DNA of 64,000 nt, from NCBI GenBank assembly GCA_028292405.1, contig JAQGMJ010000010.1, positions 1-64,000 of the forward strand, written 5' to 3'. Below the pieces are notes generated by a model. That model searched no databases. It saw only the letters and a list, made by a program, of their open reading frames with translations, and was not told the DNA's origin. A program made the translations under genes and the position numbers. Within the stretch, counting starts at the first letter, position 1; the number at the start of each line of letters is the position of its first letter. Shown one piece after another: positions 8,585-17,081 of the stretch. This DNA comes from Betaproteobacteria bacterium (GTDB taxonomy: Bacteria > Pseudomonadota > Gammaproteobacteria > Burkholderiales > JAEUOS01).

Positions 8585-9379
8585 TCAGGCGGCGGCCAAT
8601 TGTGTTTCTCGTGTTTGCTCCAGAGGCTCAAGCGCCACCTGCGCCAGCGCGGCGACCTCGCCGATCACCACGATGGCCGGGCTCGCCAGGCGCGCCTGCT
8701 GCACCGCGCCGGCCAAGCTGCCGAGTGTGGCGAGCACCTCCTTTTGCGTAGCCAGGGTGCCGGATTGGATCGCCGCCGCCGGCATCTCCGCGCGCATGCC
8801 CGCCGCCAGCAAGGCAGTGCAAATGGCCGGCAGGTTGGCGATGCCCATATAGATCACCAGCGTGGTGCCGGTGGCCGCCAGCGCGCCCCAATCGGGGCCG
8901 CCGCCGTCCTGGGTATGCCCGGTGACGAAGGTGACGCCCACCGCATGCGCCCGATGTGTGACCGGAATGCCCAGCGCCGCGGGCACCGCGATGCCCGCGG
9001 TGATGCCGCTGATCACCTGATAGGGAATGCGCGCCGCGCGCAGGGCTTCGACTTCCTCGCCGCCGCGGCCGAACATGAATGGGTCGCCGCCCTTGACGCG
9101 CGCGACAACGCGGCCGGCGCGTGCCAGCCTGAGCATGAGTTTCTGGATGAAGGCTTGCGGCGTCGATTTGCAGCCGCCGCGCTTGCCGACTTCGATGATC
9201 CTGGCATCGGAGCGCACGTGTTCCAGCACCGCGCGATTGACCAGGTCGTCGATCAGCACCACATCGGCATGCGCGAGCGCGCGTGCCGCCTTGATAGTGA
9301 GCAGTTCCGGATCTCCCGGTCCCGCTCCCACGAGATACACCAAGCCGGCGCCGTTGCCGGCAAGGTCAGTCCGCGTCAT
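8585..9379 (-). CDS. cobA: Uroporphyrinogen-III C-methyltransferase
   Basis: A 264-residue SAM-dependent methyltransferase converting uroporphyrinogen III to precorrin-2, the first step to the siroheme of NirB. Family signatures are VGAGPGDPELLTIKA near the N-terminus, the VVARVKGGDPFMFGRGGEE stretch and VTFVTGHTQDG. It is a stand-alone SUMT without the dehydrogenase/ferrochelatase half of CysG. It is first in cobA-nirB-nirD and is preceded by a sigma-54 type promoter and an inverted repeat whose 3' arm contains the GGGAG ribosome site. Confidence 0.92.
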   Translation of the reverse strand: MTRTDLAGNGAGLVYLVGAGPGDPELLTIKAARALAHADVVLIDDLVNRAVLEHVRSDARIIEVGKRGGCKSTPQAFIQKLMLRLARAGRVVARVKGGDPFMFGRGGEEVEALRAARIPYQVISGITAGIAVPAALGIPVTHRAHAVGVTFVTGHTQDGGGPDWGALAATGTTLVIYMGIANLPAICTALLAAGMRAEMPAAAIQSGTLATQKEVLATLGSLAGAVQQARLASPAIVVIGEVAALAQVALEPLEQTRETQLAAA

Positions 9380-9383
9380 GATT

Positions 9384-9410
9384 CACTCCCGCATAGACCT
9401 TACGGGAGTG
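9384..9410 (-). promoter_or_regulatory. Inverted repeat overlapping the cobA ribosome binding site
   Basis: CACTCCCG and CGGGAGTG form an 8-bp perfect stem with an 11-nt loop, ending 4 nt before the cobA start. The proximal arm contains the GGGAG Shine-Dalgarno sequence. If the transcript begins far enough upstream, the ribosome site would be sequestered. The sigma-54 start predicted here falls near 9405, inside the distal arm, so the element may act only on longer transcripts or at the DNA level. Confidence 0.4.
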
Positions 9411-9414
9411 GGTA

Positions 9415-9432
9415 TTGCAAGCGGTATGCCAG
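9415..9432 (-). promoter_or_regulatory. Sigma-54 promoter of cobA-nirB-nirD
   Basis: On the minus strand the sequence CTGGCATACCGCTTGCAA has GG and GC separated by exactly 10 nt and matches TGGCAC-N5-TTGC at all but one position. Transcription would start near 9405. Two NtrC-like sites lie about 100 and 130 bp upstream, the usual enhancer distance. Confidence 0.75.
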
Positions 9433-9496
9433 TGGTCCGCTTAGCCTGCCCCAGAGCAGGAGCGGGTGCGAAGCCGTCGCATGCGAAAAATCAAAC

Positions 9497-9511
9497 GCAC
9501 CATCGATGTGC
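9497..9511. promoter_or_regulatory. NtrC-like enhancer site 1
   Basis: GCAC-CATCGAT-GTGC is an exact GCAC-N7-GTGC dyad, the core of the NtrC consensus TGCACC-N5-GGTGCA. It is centred about 100 bp upstream of the predicted start of cobA-nirBD and could also serve nasA from a distance. Confidence 0.6.
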
Positions 9512-9526
9512 AGTGCAGCATGAATT

Positions 9527-9541
9527 GCACCGCTTTAGCGC
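9527..9541. promoter_or_regulatory. NtrC-like enhancer site 2, degenerate
   Basis: GCAC-CGCTTTA-GCGC keeps the GCAC half and spacing of an NtrC site, with one mismatch in the second half. It is 30 bp (about three helical turns) from site 1, centre to centre, which fits cooperative binding of two NtrC dimers on one face of the DNA. Confidence 0.45.
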
Positions 9542-9572
9542 CCATCCCCGGCGCCGTGCCGGCAGCGCCGCT

Positions 9573-9815
9573 TCAGGACGGGAAGGGGATCAGTTCGATC
9601 TCTTCTTCCTTGACCCCGAGGACGCCGGCCATCTCCTTCAGGGTGTCGTCACCGATGGCGACGATGTCGTAGGCGGCAAGAAACTCGCTGCCCTTGGATT
9701 CCAGAAAGGCCTTGGCCTTCGCGTCGCTGTCCCAGGTGACGACGGCGTCGGGGCCGCTTTCCCTCAAGCGAGCGCACATCGGAACCCGGTCTTCCTTATA
9801 CACAATGGCGAACAT
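9573..9815 (-). CDS. Small conserved-looking protein beside nasA, function unknown
   Basis: An 80-residue acidic protein (MFAIVYKEDR start, EEEIELIPF near the end) of mixed alpha/beta pattern, with no signal peptide, membrane segment or known motif. The start is chosen because a GGGAGAAGG ribosome site lies just before this ATG; longer in-frame starts have none. It is divergent from nasA across 145 bp and converges on nothing, reading towards the cobA promoter region. Its position suggests a role in nitrate assimilation, but that is inference. I do not recognise the family. Confidence 0.65.
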   Translation of the reverse strand: MFAIVYKEDRVPMCARLRESGPDAVVTWDSDAKAKAFLESKGSEFLAAYDIVAIGDDTLKEMAGVLGVKEEEIELIPFPS

Positions 9816-9915
9816 GCGGCCTTCTCCCTTTTTCTTGCGGGCTGCTTTACTGGACTGCCCGTGTCGGAGTGTACAAAAGATTTGGCCTTTTGTGGTGACG
9901 GGCCGGGCATCCCGG

Positions 9916-9932
9916 CTGGCATGCCAGTTGCG
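9916..9932 (+). promoter_or_regulatory. Sigma-54 promoter of nasA
   Basis: CTGGCATGCCAGTTGCG has GG and GC exactly 10 nt apart and TTGC at the -12 element. The predicted start near 9943 gives an 18-nt leader before the nasA ATG at 9961. With the matching element before cobA, this puts both halves of nitrate assimilation under RpoN. Confidence 0.75.
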
Positions 9933-9960
9933 TAAGCAAAGGCTGTTCAGGAAACTTTCA

Positions 9961-12765
9961 ATGACGATCGCTTCCATTCCGCTGGCCAAGTTCGAGACCA
10001 AGTCCACCTGCCCCTATTGCGGCGTGGGCTGCGGCGTCATCATCGAGCACGACGGCAAAGCCATTTCCGGGGTCCGCGGCGACCCCGAACACCCGGCCAA
10101 CCTCGGCCGCCTTTGTACCAAGGGCAGCACCCTGCACCTGAGCACCCGCCCGGAAAATCGCGCACTGATACCGGAGATACGGGTAAGCAAGCACTCACCT
10201 AGACAGCCAGCTTCCTGGGATGCGGCGCTCGATGCCTGCGCCGACAAGTTTGCCCAGGTGATCCGCCAGCACGGCCCCGACGCCGTCGGCTTTTACATCT
10301 CCGGCCAGTTGCTCACCGAGGACTACTACGTCTTCAACAAGCTGGCCAAAGGCCTAATCGGCACCAACAACGTCGACACCAACTCGCGCCTGTGCATGAG
10401 CTCGGCGGTGGCCGGCTACAAGCAGACCCTGGGCGCCGATGCCCCGCCGTCCTGTTATGAAGACCTCGACCTGGCCGAGGTGCTGTTCATCGCCGGCTCC
10501 AACATGGCTTATGCCCATCCGGTGCTGTATCGGCGCATCGAGGAGGCCAAGGCGAAAAAAGGCGACGCCTTAAAGATCATCGTCGTCGACCCGCGCAAGA
10601 CCGACACCGCGCGCGAAGCCGACCTGCATCTGCAGATTCTCCCCGGCACCGACATCGCCCTGTTCAACGGCATGCTCAACCTGCTGTTGTGGGAGGGCCT
10701 GACAGATACGAAATACATCGCGGAACACACCGCCGGCTTCGACGCCCTGAAGGAAGCGGTGCGCGAAATGACGCCCGCCGCCGCCGCGCGCATCTGCGGC
10801 GTACCGGAGGCGGACATCCGCCAGGCTGCGCTGTGGTTCGGCCACAGCCGGGCCGCGCTCTCGCTTTACTGCCAGGGCCTGAACCAGTCCTCCCACGGCA
10901 CCCACAACAACGCTGCGCTGATCAACCTGCACCTGGCTACCGGGCAGATCGGCAAGCCCGGCGCCGGCCCGTTCTCGCTCACCGGCCAGCCCAATGCGAT
11001 GGGCGGGCGCGAAGTCGGCGGCCTGGCCAACCTGATTTCCGCGCACCGCGACATGAACAACCCGGCGCACCGCGCCGAAGTCGCCAAGCTGTGGGGCGTC
11101 GATGACGTGCCCGCCACCCCGGGCAAGACCGCCGTCGAAATGTTCGACGCGGTGAAAAGCGGCCAGATCAAGGCGCTGTGGATCGCCTGCACCAACCCGG
11201 CCCAGTCGATGCCCGACCTGCATTCCGTGCGCGAAGCGTTGGACATCTGCGAAATGGTGGTGGTGCAGGAGGCCTATAACAACACCGACACCACGGCCTA
11301 TGCCGACGTGCTGCTGCCCGCCTCCACTTGGGGCGAAAAGCACGGCACCGTCACCAATTCGGAGCGCCGCATCACCCGCATCGCACCGGCGCTGGCGCCG
11401 CCCGGCGCGGCGCGCCACGACTGGGACATCTGCATAGCCTTCGCCCGCCGCCTGGGTGCGCGCCTGGGCCGCGCCGAGCTCGCCGCCCGCCTGTTCGACT
11501 ACGCCTCTCCCGAAGCGATCTGGAACGAGCACCGCGAAAGCACCCGCGGCCGCGACCTCGACATCACAGGCCTTTCCTATGCCATCCTCGATGCACGCGG
11601 CCCGCAGCAATGGCCGATGCCCGAGGGCGCGCAAACCGGCTTGAAGCGCCTTTATACCGACGGCCGCTTTCCCACCCCCGACGGCCGCGCCCGCTTTGTC
11701 GCCGCCAGGCACGCGGCGGTGCAGGAGCCGGTCAGCGCCGCCTACCCGCTGGCGCTCAACACCGGGCGATTGCGCGACCAGTGGCACGGCATGAGCCGCA
11801 CCGGCCTGGTGGCGCGCCTGTTCAGCCACGTCGAGGAACCCCTGCTGTCGATGGACGGCGCCGACCTGGCGCGCCGCGGGCTGAAACCCGGCGACCTCGC
11901 CGAAGTCAGTTCGCGCCGCGGCCGCTTTTTCGTGCGGATAGAGGCCAGCGACACGGTACGCCTGGGCCAGGCCTTCATGCCGATGCACTGGGGCGGGCAG
12001 TTCATGCGCGGCCTCGGCGTCAACGCACTCACCTCGCCCGCCTTCGACCCCTACTCCAAGCAACCTGAACTCAAGGCCGCCGCCATCGAAGTCAAGCCCG
12101 CCAGGCTGCCGCACCGGGTGGTGGCGATGCGCCGCTTTGCCGATGCCGCGGACGCGGCGCGCCTGACCGAAGCGCTCAAGCCGCTGGTACAGGAGTTCGA
12201 CTACGCCACTCTCGCCCTGGCCGGACGCGACGAGGTGCTGGTGGTGCTGCGCGGCTACAGCGCCGCGCCGGTGCCCAATGCAGTGCTGGACCAACTCGAC
12301 CGCCTGCTCGACCTCACCGAACCGGCGCGCGTGATGCGCTATGTCGATGCGCGGCGCGGCGTGGAAAAAGCGGCGCGCATCGACGACGGCCTGATGACCA
12401 GCGTCTGCCTCTCCGGCGAAACAGCCGCCGCCGACTGGCTCAAGGGCATGATGCTGGAGCGCGCCAGCCTCGACGCGGTGCGGCCGTGGATCCTGGCGCC
12501 GGTGTCCAGCCCGCCCCAGGGCTCGCTCGCGCGCGGCGTGATCATCTGCAATTGCCTGAACGTGGCGGAAATGGAAATCCGGGCGGACGCCGCCGCCGGC
12601 CTGGACTTCGCCGCCTGCCAGGCCAAACGCAAATGCGGCACCTCCTGCGGTTCCTGCGTGCCCGAGGTGAAGCGTATCATTGCCCGAACGCCGCGCGCGG
12701 AACCAATCGCCCTGCCAGGCGGCCAAACCGGAGATTCGGCACGGGTCTTGCCACAGGCAGCCTAG
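9961..12765 (+). CDS. nasA: Assimilatory nitrate reductase catalytic subunit with C-terminal BFD-type Fe-S domain
   Basis: A 934-residue cytoplasmic molybdoenzyme reducing nitrate to nitrite. The N-terminal [4Fe-4S] site uses Cys17, Cys20, Cys24 (CPYCGVGC) and Cys52. The likely molybdenum-ligand Cys is in SRLCMSS near residue 145. MGD-binding domains follow, with the terminal dinucleotide domain around residues 590-710. Residues about 860-905 form a BFD-like [2Fe-2S] domain (CNC near 863, CGTSCGSC near 893), as in Klebsiella-type NasA. There is no Tat signal, so it is not periplasmic NapA. The ATG is chosen by family N-terminus and the sigma-54 promoter 28 nt upstream. No separate NasC-type reductase and no nitrate transporter lie alongside. 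Confidence 0.94.
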   Translation: MTIASIPLAKFETKSTCPYCGVGCGVIIEHDGKAISGVRGDPEHPANLGRLCTKGSTLHLSTRPENRALIPEIRVSKHSPRQPASWDAALDACADKFAQVIRQHGPDAVGFYISGQLLTEDYYVFNKLAKGLIGTNNVDTNSRLCMSSAVAGYKQTLGADAPPSCYEDLDLAEVLFIAGSNMAYAHPVLYRRIEEAKAKKGDALKIIVVDPRKTDTAREADLHLQILPGTDIALFNGMLNLLLWEGLTDTKYIAEHTAGFDALKEAVREMTPAAAARICGVPEADIRQAALWFGHSRAALSLYCQGLNQSSHGTHNNAALINLHLATGQIGKPGAGPFSLTGQPNAMGGREVGGLANLISAHRDMNNPAHRAEVAKLWGVDDVPATPGKTAVEMFDAVKSGQIKALWIACTNPAQSMPDLHSVREALDICEMVVVQEAYNNTDTTAYADVLLPASTWGEKHGTVTNSERRITRIAPALAPPGAARHDWDICIAFARRLGARLGRAELAARLFDYASPEAIWNEHRESTRGRDLDITGLSYAILDARGPQQWPMPEGAQTGLKRLYTDGRFPTPDGRARFVAARHAAVQEPVSAAYPLALNTGRLRDQWHGMSRTGLVARLFSHVEEPLLSMDGADLARRGLKPGDLAEVSSRRGRFFVRIEASDTVRLGQAFMPMHWGGQFMRGLGVNALTSPAFDPYSKQPELKAAAIEVKPARLPHRVVAMRRFADAADAARLTEALKPLVQEFDYATLALAGRDEVLVVLRGYSAAPVPNAVLDQLDRLLDLTEPARVMRYVDARRGVEKAARIDDGLMTSVCLSGETAAADWLKGMMLERASLDAVRPWILAPVSSPPQGSLARGVIICNCLNVAEMEIRADAAAGLDFAACQAKRKCGTSCGSCVPEVKRIIARTPRAEPIALPGGQTGDSARVLPQAA

Positions 12766-12789
12766 ATTCCGCTCAACGGAGACGGTACG

Positions 12790-12888
12790 ATGAAAACCAA
12801 AAATCAAGACCTCAAACCCAAAGTTTGTTTGTCGCGGTACAAGATGCACTGCGTGACCTCCACGCTATTTTTGTCGGGGAGTGCATGA
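12790..12888 (+). CDS. Possible 32-codon upstream ORF overlapping ybiB
   Basis: A short ATG ORF with a GGAGA site 7 nt upstream encodes a Lys-rich N-terminus (MKTKNQDLKPK) and a more hydrophobic C-terminus. Its stop overlaps the ybiB start in the four bases ATGA, the classic arrangement for translational coupling. Codon use is less GC-rich than neighbouring genes. It may be a leader peptide, or only chance; no homologue is recognised. Confidence 0.3.
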   Translation: MKTKNQDLKPKVCLSRYKMHCVTSTLFLSGSA

Positions 12889-13880
12889 GCTACGCTGCCT
12901 ATATCAAGGAGATCGGGAGAGGCGAACAGGCCTCCCGCGATCTGCCGTACGACGAAGCGAAAAAGCTGTTTGGCGCCATGCTCGACGGTGGCGTGCCCGA
13001 CCTGGAACTCGGCGCCATCCTGTTGTCCCTGCGCTACAAGACCGAGTCACTCTCCGAAGTGCTGGGTTTTTGCGCGGCGCTGGACGAGCGCATCGAACAA
13101 TTGAAGCCGCCGCGCGCGGGCTTGAAGCCGGTGATCATCCCCAGCTACAACGGTGCGCGCCGCCAGGCCAACCTGATGCCGCTGTTGGTGATGCTGCTCA
13201 AGCGCATCGGCGTCCCGGTGCTGATCCACGGCGTGCTGGAGTCCGAAGGCCGTGTGGCTGCCGCGTACGTATTCCGCGAACTCGGGATCCTGCCGCAGGC
13301 CAACAAGCGCGGCGCACAGGAAGCGCTGGACAACGAGGGCGTGGCCTTTGTGCCGATCGGCGCCCTCGCCCCCGGCCTCTCCAACCTGTTGGCGCTGAAA
13401 AGCCGCCTCGGCGTGCGCAACTCGGCGCACACCGTAGCCAAGCTGGCCGACCCGTTTTCCGCCGATCCTTCCGGTGGCGGGCTGCGCATGGTCAGCGTCA
13501 CCCATCCCGCGTACGCCACCAAGCTGCGCGAATTCTTCGCCCAGGCGCCCGGCAGCGCGCTGCTGATGCGCGGCACCGAGGGCGAGGCCTTCGCTAACCC
13601 GAAGCGCCGGCCGCAGATCGAATATTTCCACGGCGGCGAAACCGAAATCCTGTTCGAGGCCGAGCACGGGGTGATCAAAAACCTGCCGCACATCCCGGAA
13701 GAGAGCGACGCCAAGACCACCGCGCAATGGATCCGCGAAACCCTGGAAGGCGAGCACGCGGTGCCGCTGCCGCTGATCAACCAGTTCGCCTGCTGCATTT
13801 ACGCTGCCGGCTATACGACTGATTTCACCCAGGCGAAAGCGATTGCGGCCGTTAAAGCGCGCCTGCCACTGGCTGCTTAA
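12885..13880 (+). CDS. ybiB: YbiB family protein (anthranilate phosphoribosyltransferase-like nucleic-acid-binding protein)
   Basis: A 331-residue protein of the TrpD2/YbiB group, which shares the anthranilate phosphoribosyltransferase fold but in E. coli binds nucleic acids instead of making tryptophan precursors. The N-terminus (YIKEIGRGEQASRDL, then GGVPDLELGAILLSLRYK) aligns well with E. coli YbiB and fixes the ATG. Other family stretches are PSYNGARRQANLMPLL and HGGETEILFE. It follows nasA by 119 bp in the same direction and ends at a strong intrinsic terminator. A regulatory link to nitrate use is only positional. Confidence 0.85.
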   Translation: MSYAAYIKEIGRGEQASRDLPYDEAKKLFGAMLDGGVPDLELGAILLSLRYKTESLSEVLGFCAALDERIEQLKPPRAGLKPVIIPSYNGARRQANLMPLLVMLLKRIGVPVLIHGVLESEGRVAAAYVFRELGILPQANKRGAQEALDNEGVAFVPIGALAPGLSNLLALKSRLGVRNSAHTVAKLADPFSADPSGGGLRMVSVTHPAYATKLREFFAQAPGSALLMRGTEGEAFANPKRRPQIEYFHGGETEILFEAEHGVIKNLPHIPEESDAKTTAQWIRETLEGEHAVPLPLINQFACCIYAAGYTTDFTQAKAIAAVKARLPLAA

Positions 13881-13897
13881 GCGCGCCGGTCACGCAC

Positions 13898-13940
13898 AAG
13901 ACCCGGTCTCCTGCGGGGCAGGAGACCGGGTCTTTTTATT
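13898..13940 (+). terminator. Intrinsic terminator after ybiB
   Basis: A perfect 17-bp stem (AAGACCCGGTCTCCTGC and its complement) with a GGG loop, followed by TTTATT. It begins 17 nt after the ybiB stop. Confidence 0.9.
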
Positions 13941-13963
13941 GGGGCCCCTAAATGCAGCCAAAC

Positions 13964-14359
13964 TTATGGAGCGACCTTGGTGGTCTCGACAATGGTGATC
14001 TCGCGGATCACGCCGCCGCCGGCCACGCTGCCTTCGGTCTTGCCCAGGCCTTCCATGCGCGCCTGGCAGGCGACACGGTCTTCACCCTGCTGGACTCCGC
14101 AACGGTCTTCGATGTTTTGCGCCTGCACCGCGGGCGGAGCAGTATGCAACTCGCCAGCCTGCTGCTTGGCCGCGCCGGCTTCGCGCATGCAGGTGGCGTA
14201 GTCCTGTTGCGACTGGCCGCTCTTGCAGAAGGCGACGTCCTGGTTGTATTTCTGCTGCGCGGCCGTGTCGGCGGCCAGGGCGGAGAAGCTCAGGGCGCCG
14301 CCGATGGCGACCATGGCGATATAGCTCAGACGGCGCATTTGGGAATGGGAAACGAACAT
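13964..14359 (-). CDS. Small exported protein with conserved-looking cysteines, function unknown
   Basis: A 131-residue protein with a clear signal peptide (basic MRRLS, hydrophobic core, SALAAD cleavage region near residue 30). The mature part has four cysteines (FCKSG, TCMREAG, DRCGV, ACQAR), with a YATCMREAGAA stretch that recalls small periplasmic proteins common in Burkholderiales. Paired disulfides are likely. An AGGAG site precedes the ATG. It is flanked by the ybiB terminator and the bioB promoter region and appears to be a single-gene unit. I do not recognise a named family. Confidence 0.7.
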   Translation of the reverse strand: MFVSHSQMRRLSYIAMVAIGGALSFSALAADTAAQQKYNQDVAFCKSGQSQQDYATCMREAGAAKQQAGELHTAPPAVQAQNIEDRCGVQQGEDRVACQARMEGLGKTEGSVAGGGVIREITIVETTKVAP

Positions 14360-14577
14360 GGCAGACTCCTTTGGAAAGCAGCAGGGACAGCAAAATTCAA
14401 TGACGCAAGTCTAGGAAGACCTGGCCCGCGCACCTGTCGGACAGACCCAAGTGCCGGGTGTCGGCGCCGTCTGATTTCTTTGTAGGACCCGGCAGATTCG
14501 GCGCTTTTCGGCAACATGGAGGCAAAGCAGGCGTCTGGTCTAGAATTACGGCTTAAGCAATCGCTCCGGAACCCGCC

Positions 14578-15573
14578 TTGAACGCTCCCGCCGTCATCAA
14601 CTTTTCGCCCGCCGCCAAATCCGCCCCGCCGCTGCCCGAGGCGCGCTGGAGCGTGGCCGCCGTCGAAGCCCTGCTCGACCTGCCTTTCGCCGACCTGATG
14701 GCGCAGGCGATGGCCGCGCACCGGGAACACCAGCCCGCAAACCAGGTGCAGTTGTCGACGCTCTTGTCAATCAAGACCGGCGGCTGCCCGGAAGATTGCG
14801 GCTACTGCCCGCAGGCCTCGCGCTACGACACCGGCGTCACCAGTCAGGCCCTGCTGCCGCTGGAGGAAGTGGTGGCCGCCGCGCGCGCCGCCAAGGCCAG
14901 CGGCGCCACCCGGTTTTGCATGGGCGCGGCCTGGCGCGGCCCGAAGGAACGCGACCTCGAGCCGGTGCTGGGCATGGTGCGCGAGGTCAAAGCCCTGGGC
15001 CTGGAAACCTGCGCCACGCTCGGATTGTTAAAGGACGGACAAGCCGAGCGCCTGAAGGACGCCGGGCTGGATTTCTACAACCACAACCTCGATACCGCGC
15101 CGGAAATCTACGGCGACATCATCAGCACCCGCCAGTACCAGGACCGGCTGGACACCCTGGGCCGGGTGCAGCACGCGGGCCTCTCGGTGTGCTGCGGCGG
15201 CATCGTCGGCATGGGTGAATCGCGCCTGCAGCGCGCCGGGCTGATCGCGCAACTCGCCAACCTCGACCCCTACCCGGAGAGCGTGCCGATCAACAACCTG
15301 GTGCAAGTCGAGGGCACGCCCCTGCACGGCACCGAGGCGCTCGACCCGTTTGAATTCGTGCGCACCATCGCCGCCGCCCGCATCACCATGCCCAAGGCCA
15401 TGGTGCGGCTCTCCGCCGGGCGCCAGGAGATGGGGGAAGCGATCCAGGCCCTGTGCTTTCTCGCCGGCGCCAATTCGATTTTCTACGGCGACAAGCTGCT
15501 GACCACCGGCAACCCGGACGCGCAGCGCGACCGCGCCTTGCTGGACAAGCTCGGGCTTAAGGTGGCAGGCTAA
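14578..15573 (+). CDS. bioB: Biotin synthase
   Basis: A 331-residue radical-SAM enzyme inserting sulfur into dethiobiotin. The CxxxCxxC cluster motif is CPEDCGYC at residues 70-77. The ligands expected for the [2Fe-2S] cluster are present in [19 protein letters not shown] and [12 protein letters not shown], and the Arg in [10 protein letters not shown]. The start is TTG, the only start that gives the full family N-terminus, with a weak CCGGA site. No bioA, bioD or bioF is adjacent, so the pathway is split. A 9-bp hairpin lies 17 nt after the stop. Confidence 0.95.
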   Translation: MNAPAVINFSPAAKSAPPLPEARWSVAAVEALLDLPFADLMAQAMAAHREHQPANQVQLSTLLSIKTGGCPEDCGYCPQASRYDTGVTSQALLPLEEVVAAARAAKASGATRFCMGAAWRGPKERDLEPVLGMVREVKALGLETCATLGLLKDGQAERLKDAGLDFYNHNLDTAPEIYGDIISTRQYQDRLDTLGRVQHAGLSVCCGGIVGMGESRLQRAGLIAQLANLDPYPESVPINNLVQVEGTPLHGTEALDPFEFVRTIAAARITMPKAMVRLSAGRQEMGEAIQALCFLAGANSIFYGDKLLTTGNPDAQRDRALLDKLGLKVAG

Positions 15574-15984
15574 GCCCCCGGGTCCACGAGGCCAACACAA
15601 ACGTGTTGGCCGGCTACCGGAACCTGAGAAAACCTGAGGTTTTTACGAAATTCGCAAAGCACGCTTTTGCGAACAACAGTAAACGCCCCAAAGGAAGTCC
15701 CTTGGGGGACAACAGGTTTTTTTCGTCATCGATGCGTCTGGGCTACAACATCCGTAGTCCTGCTTTTGATTACGGCCGATCCCGAAATCCGGCATCGCGC
15801 ATGCGCCTTGCGATCTTGCGGTCCGCCAGGCGCCGCGCCACGAATGCATGAACGCGCCTGCATCTGGCGACGATGACGGCGTTGGCAGCGTCCCGCTGGG
15901 ACGAAGTCAAAAGCTAGCCCCTGGTTACTAACATACGCCAATCCGCGCCACTTGTGTAGCGGATTGCAGTCGCGCAAAACCTCG
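15574..15984. other. Gap of 411 bp with no recognisable gene
   Basis: Besides the hairpin after bioB, this stretch has a second weak inverted repeat (CCCCAAAGG...CCCTTGGGG, 15686-15707) followed 9 nt later by seven Ts. Composition from 15640 to 15800 is less GC-rich than the genes on either side. Short open frames exist on both strands, but none has a ribosome site or family features. It may be a decayed remnant; I see nothing that can be named. Confidence 0.4.
15590..15611. terminator. Hairpin after bioB, no T-run
   Basis: GGCCAACAC-AAAC-GTGTTGGCC is a perfect 9-bp stem-loop. No U-run follows, so it is more likely a 3'-end stabiliser or Rho-assisted end than a classical intrinsic terminator. 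Confidence 0.4.
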
Positions 15985-16962
15985 CTAGGTACGCCCCGGT
16001 AGGTGCCGCGCCAGCTCGGTGACCATCGCATAGAGCATGTCGATATGCGGGGTGGGAATGCCCTTGTTGCGCGCCAGTTCGACCACGCTGCCGACGATCG
16101 GCTCGATTTCCATCGCCCGGCCCGCTTCCAGGTCCTGCAGCATGGAGGAGCGCACCGGGCCGACGCCGCGCGCGATCTCCAGGCGCTTGTCGATACTCAC
16201 CGTCTGCGGCACGCCGTAGGCGGCGGATACCGCGTTGCCCTCTTCCATGCCGCGGCGGATCTGCGCGATCAGCCCGGGGTTGTCGCAAATCTCGATCAGG
16301 TTGGCGCGGGTGAGCGCCGCCACCGGGTTGAAGGTGAGGTTGCCGACCAGCTTCATCCAGATTTCGGCGCGGATGTTGTCGCTGACATGCGCCTCCATGC
16401 CGCCGCGCACCATCGCTTCGGTCAGCGCATTGAGGCGCCGCGACAGCGAACCATCGGGTTCGCCCAAATAGAAAGTGCGGCGGCCGTTGCTGCGGATTTC
16501 GCCGGGGCTACTGACCTCGGCGGCAGCATGCACCACGCAGCCGATGATGTGGTGCGGGTCGAGGTGGCCGAACATTTCGCCGCGCGGGTCAAGGCAGCGG
16601 ATCGGCTGGCCGTCCTGCGCGCCGCCTTCGCGGAAAAAATACCACCAGGGCAGGCCGTTGATCGCCGGCACCACCACCGTATGCGCGCCGACCAGCGGCG
16701 CCAGACGCGGCAGCATTTCGGGAATCTGGTGTGCCTTCAGGCCGATGAAGACGATCTCCTGCACGCCGAGGGCGGCGGGGTCATCGGTAGCGTTGAGCTT
16801 GACGTTGAAGCGTTCGTCCGGCGCCACCAGGGTCAGGCCCTGGGCCTGGATGGCCCGCAGGTGGGCGCCGCGCGCCACCACGCTGGTGTCGAAGCCGGCG
16901 CGCGCCAGGTAGGCCGCGATCAGACCGCCGATGGAACCCGCGCCGACTACACAGATTTTCAT
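15985..16962 (-). CDS. 2-dehydropantoate 2-reductase family protein
   Basis: A 325-residue ketopantoate reductase-like enzyme with NADP-binding GAGSIGG at residues 7-13. The C-terminal helical domain contains KLVGNLTFNPVAALT, which has the Lys and Asn typical of PanE active sites. The usual reaction is NADPH reduction of ketopantoate to pantoate. Many betaproteobacteria carry several paralogues of uncertain substrate, so PanE identity is not certain. No other pantothenate gene is adjacent. It is transcribed alone, with the next gene 119 bp upstream on the same strand. Confidence 0.82.
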   Translation of the reverse strand: MKICVVGAGSIGGLIAAYLARAGFDTSVVARGAHLRAIQAQGLTLVAPDERFNVKLNATDDPAALGVQEIVFIGLKAHQIPEMLPRLAPLVGAHTVVVPAINGLPWWYFFREGGAQDGQPIRCLDPRGEMFGHLDPHHIIGCVVHAAAEVSSPGEIRSNGRRTFYLGEPDGSLSRRLNALTEAMVRGGMEAHVSDNIRAEIWMKLVGNLTFNPVAALTRANLIEICDNPGLIAQIRRGMEEGNAVSAAYGVPQTVSIDKRLEIARGVGPVRSSMLQDLEAGRAMEIEPIVGSVVELARNKGIPTPHIDMLYAMVTELARHLPGRT

Positions 16963-17081
16963 GATGGCTTCCTGGCACCCACGCGAAGGGCGTCAATCGA
17001 TAACCATCATGCTAGCGCAAAAATATGACGCTTACATGGGTTGCGTCGCTTAAGGGCCGGATTACCGGCGCGACCACCCTC

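Noticed and set aside
10570..12849. A long antisense frame over nasA
   Set aside because: nasA has full motif support; the antisense frame has none and starts without a ribosome site.
15686..15723. Possible terminator in the gap after bioB
   Set aside because: The stem is imperfect and separated by 9 nt from the T-run, so termination is doubtful.
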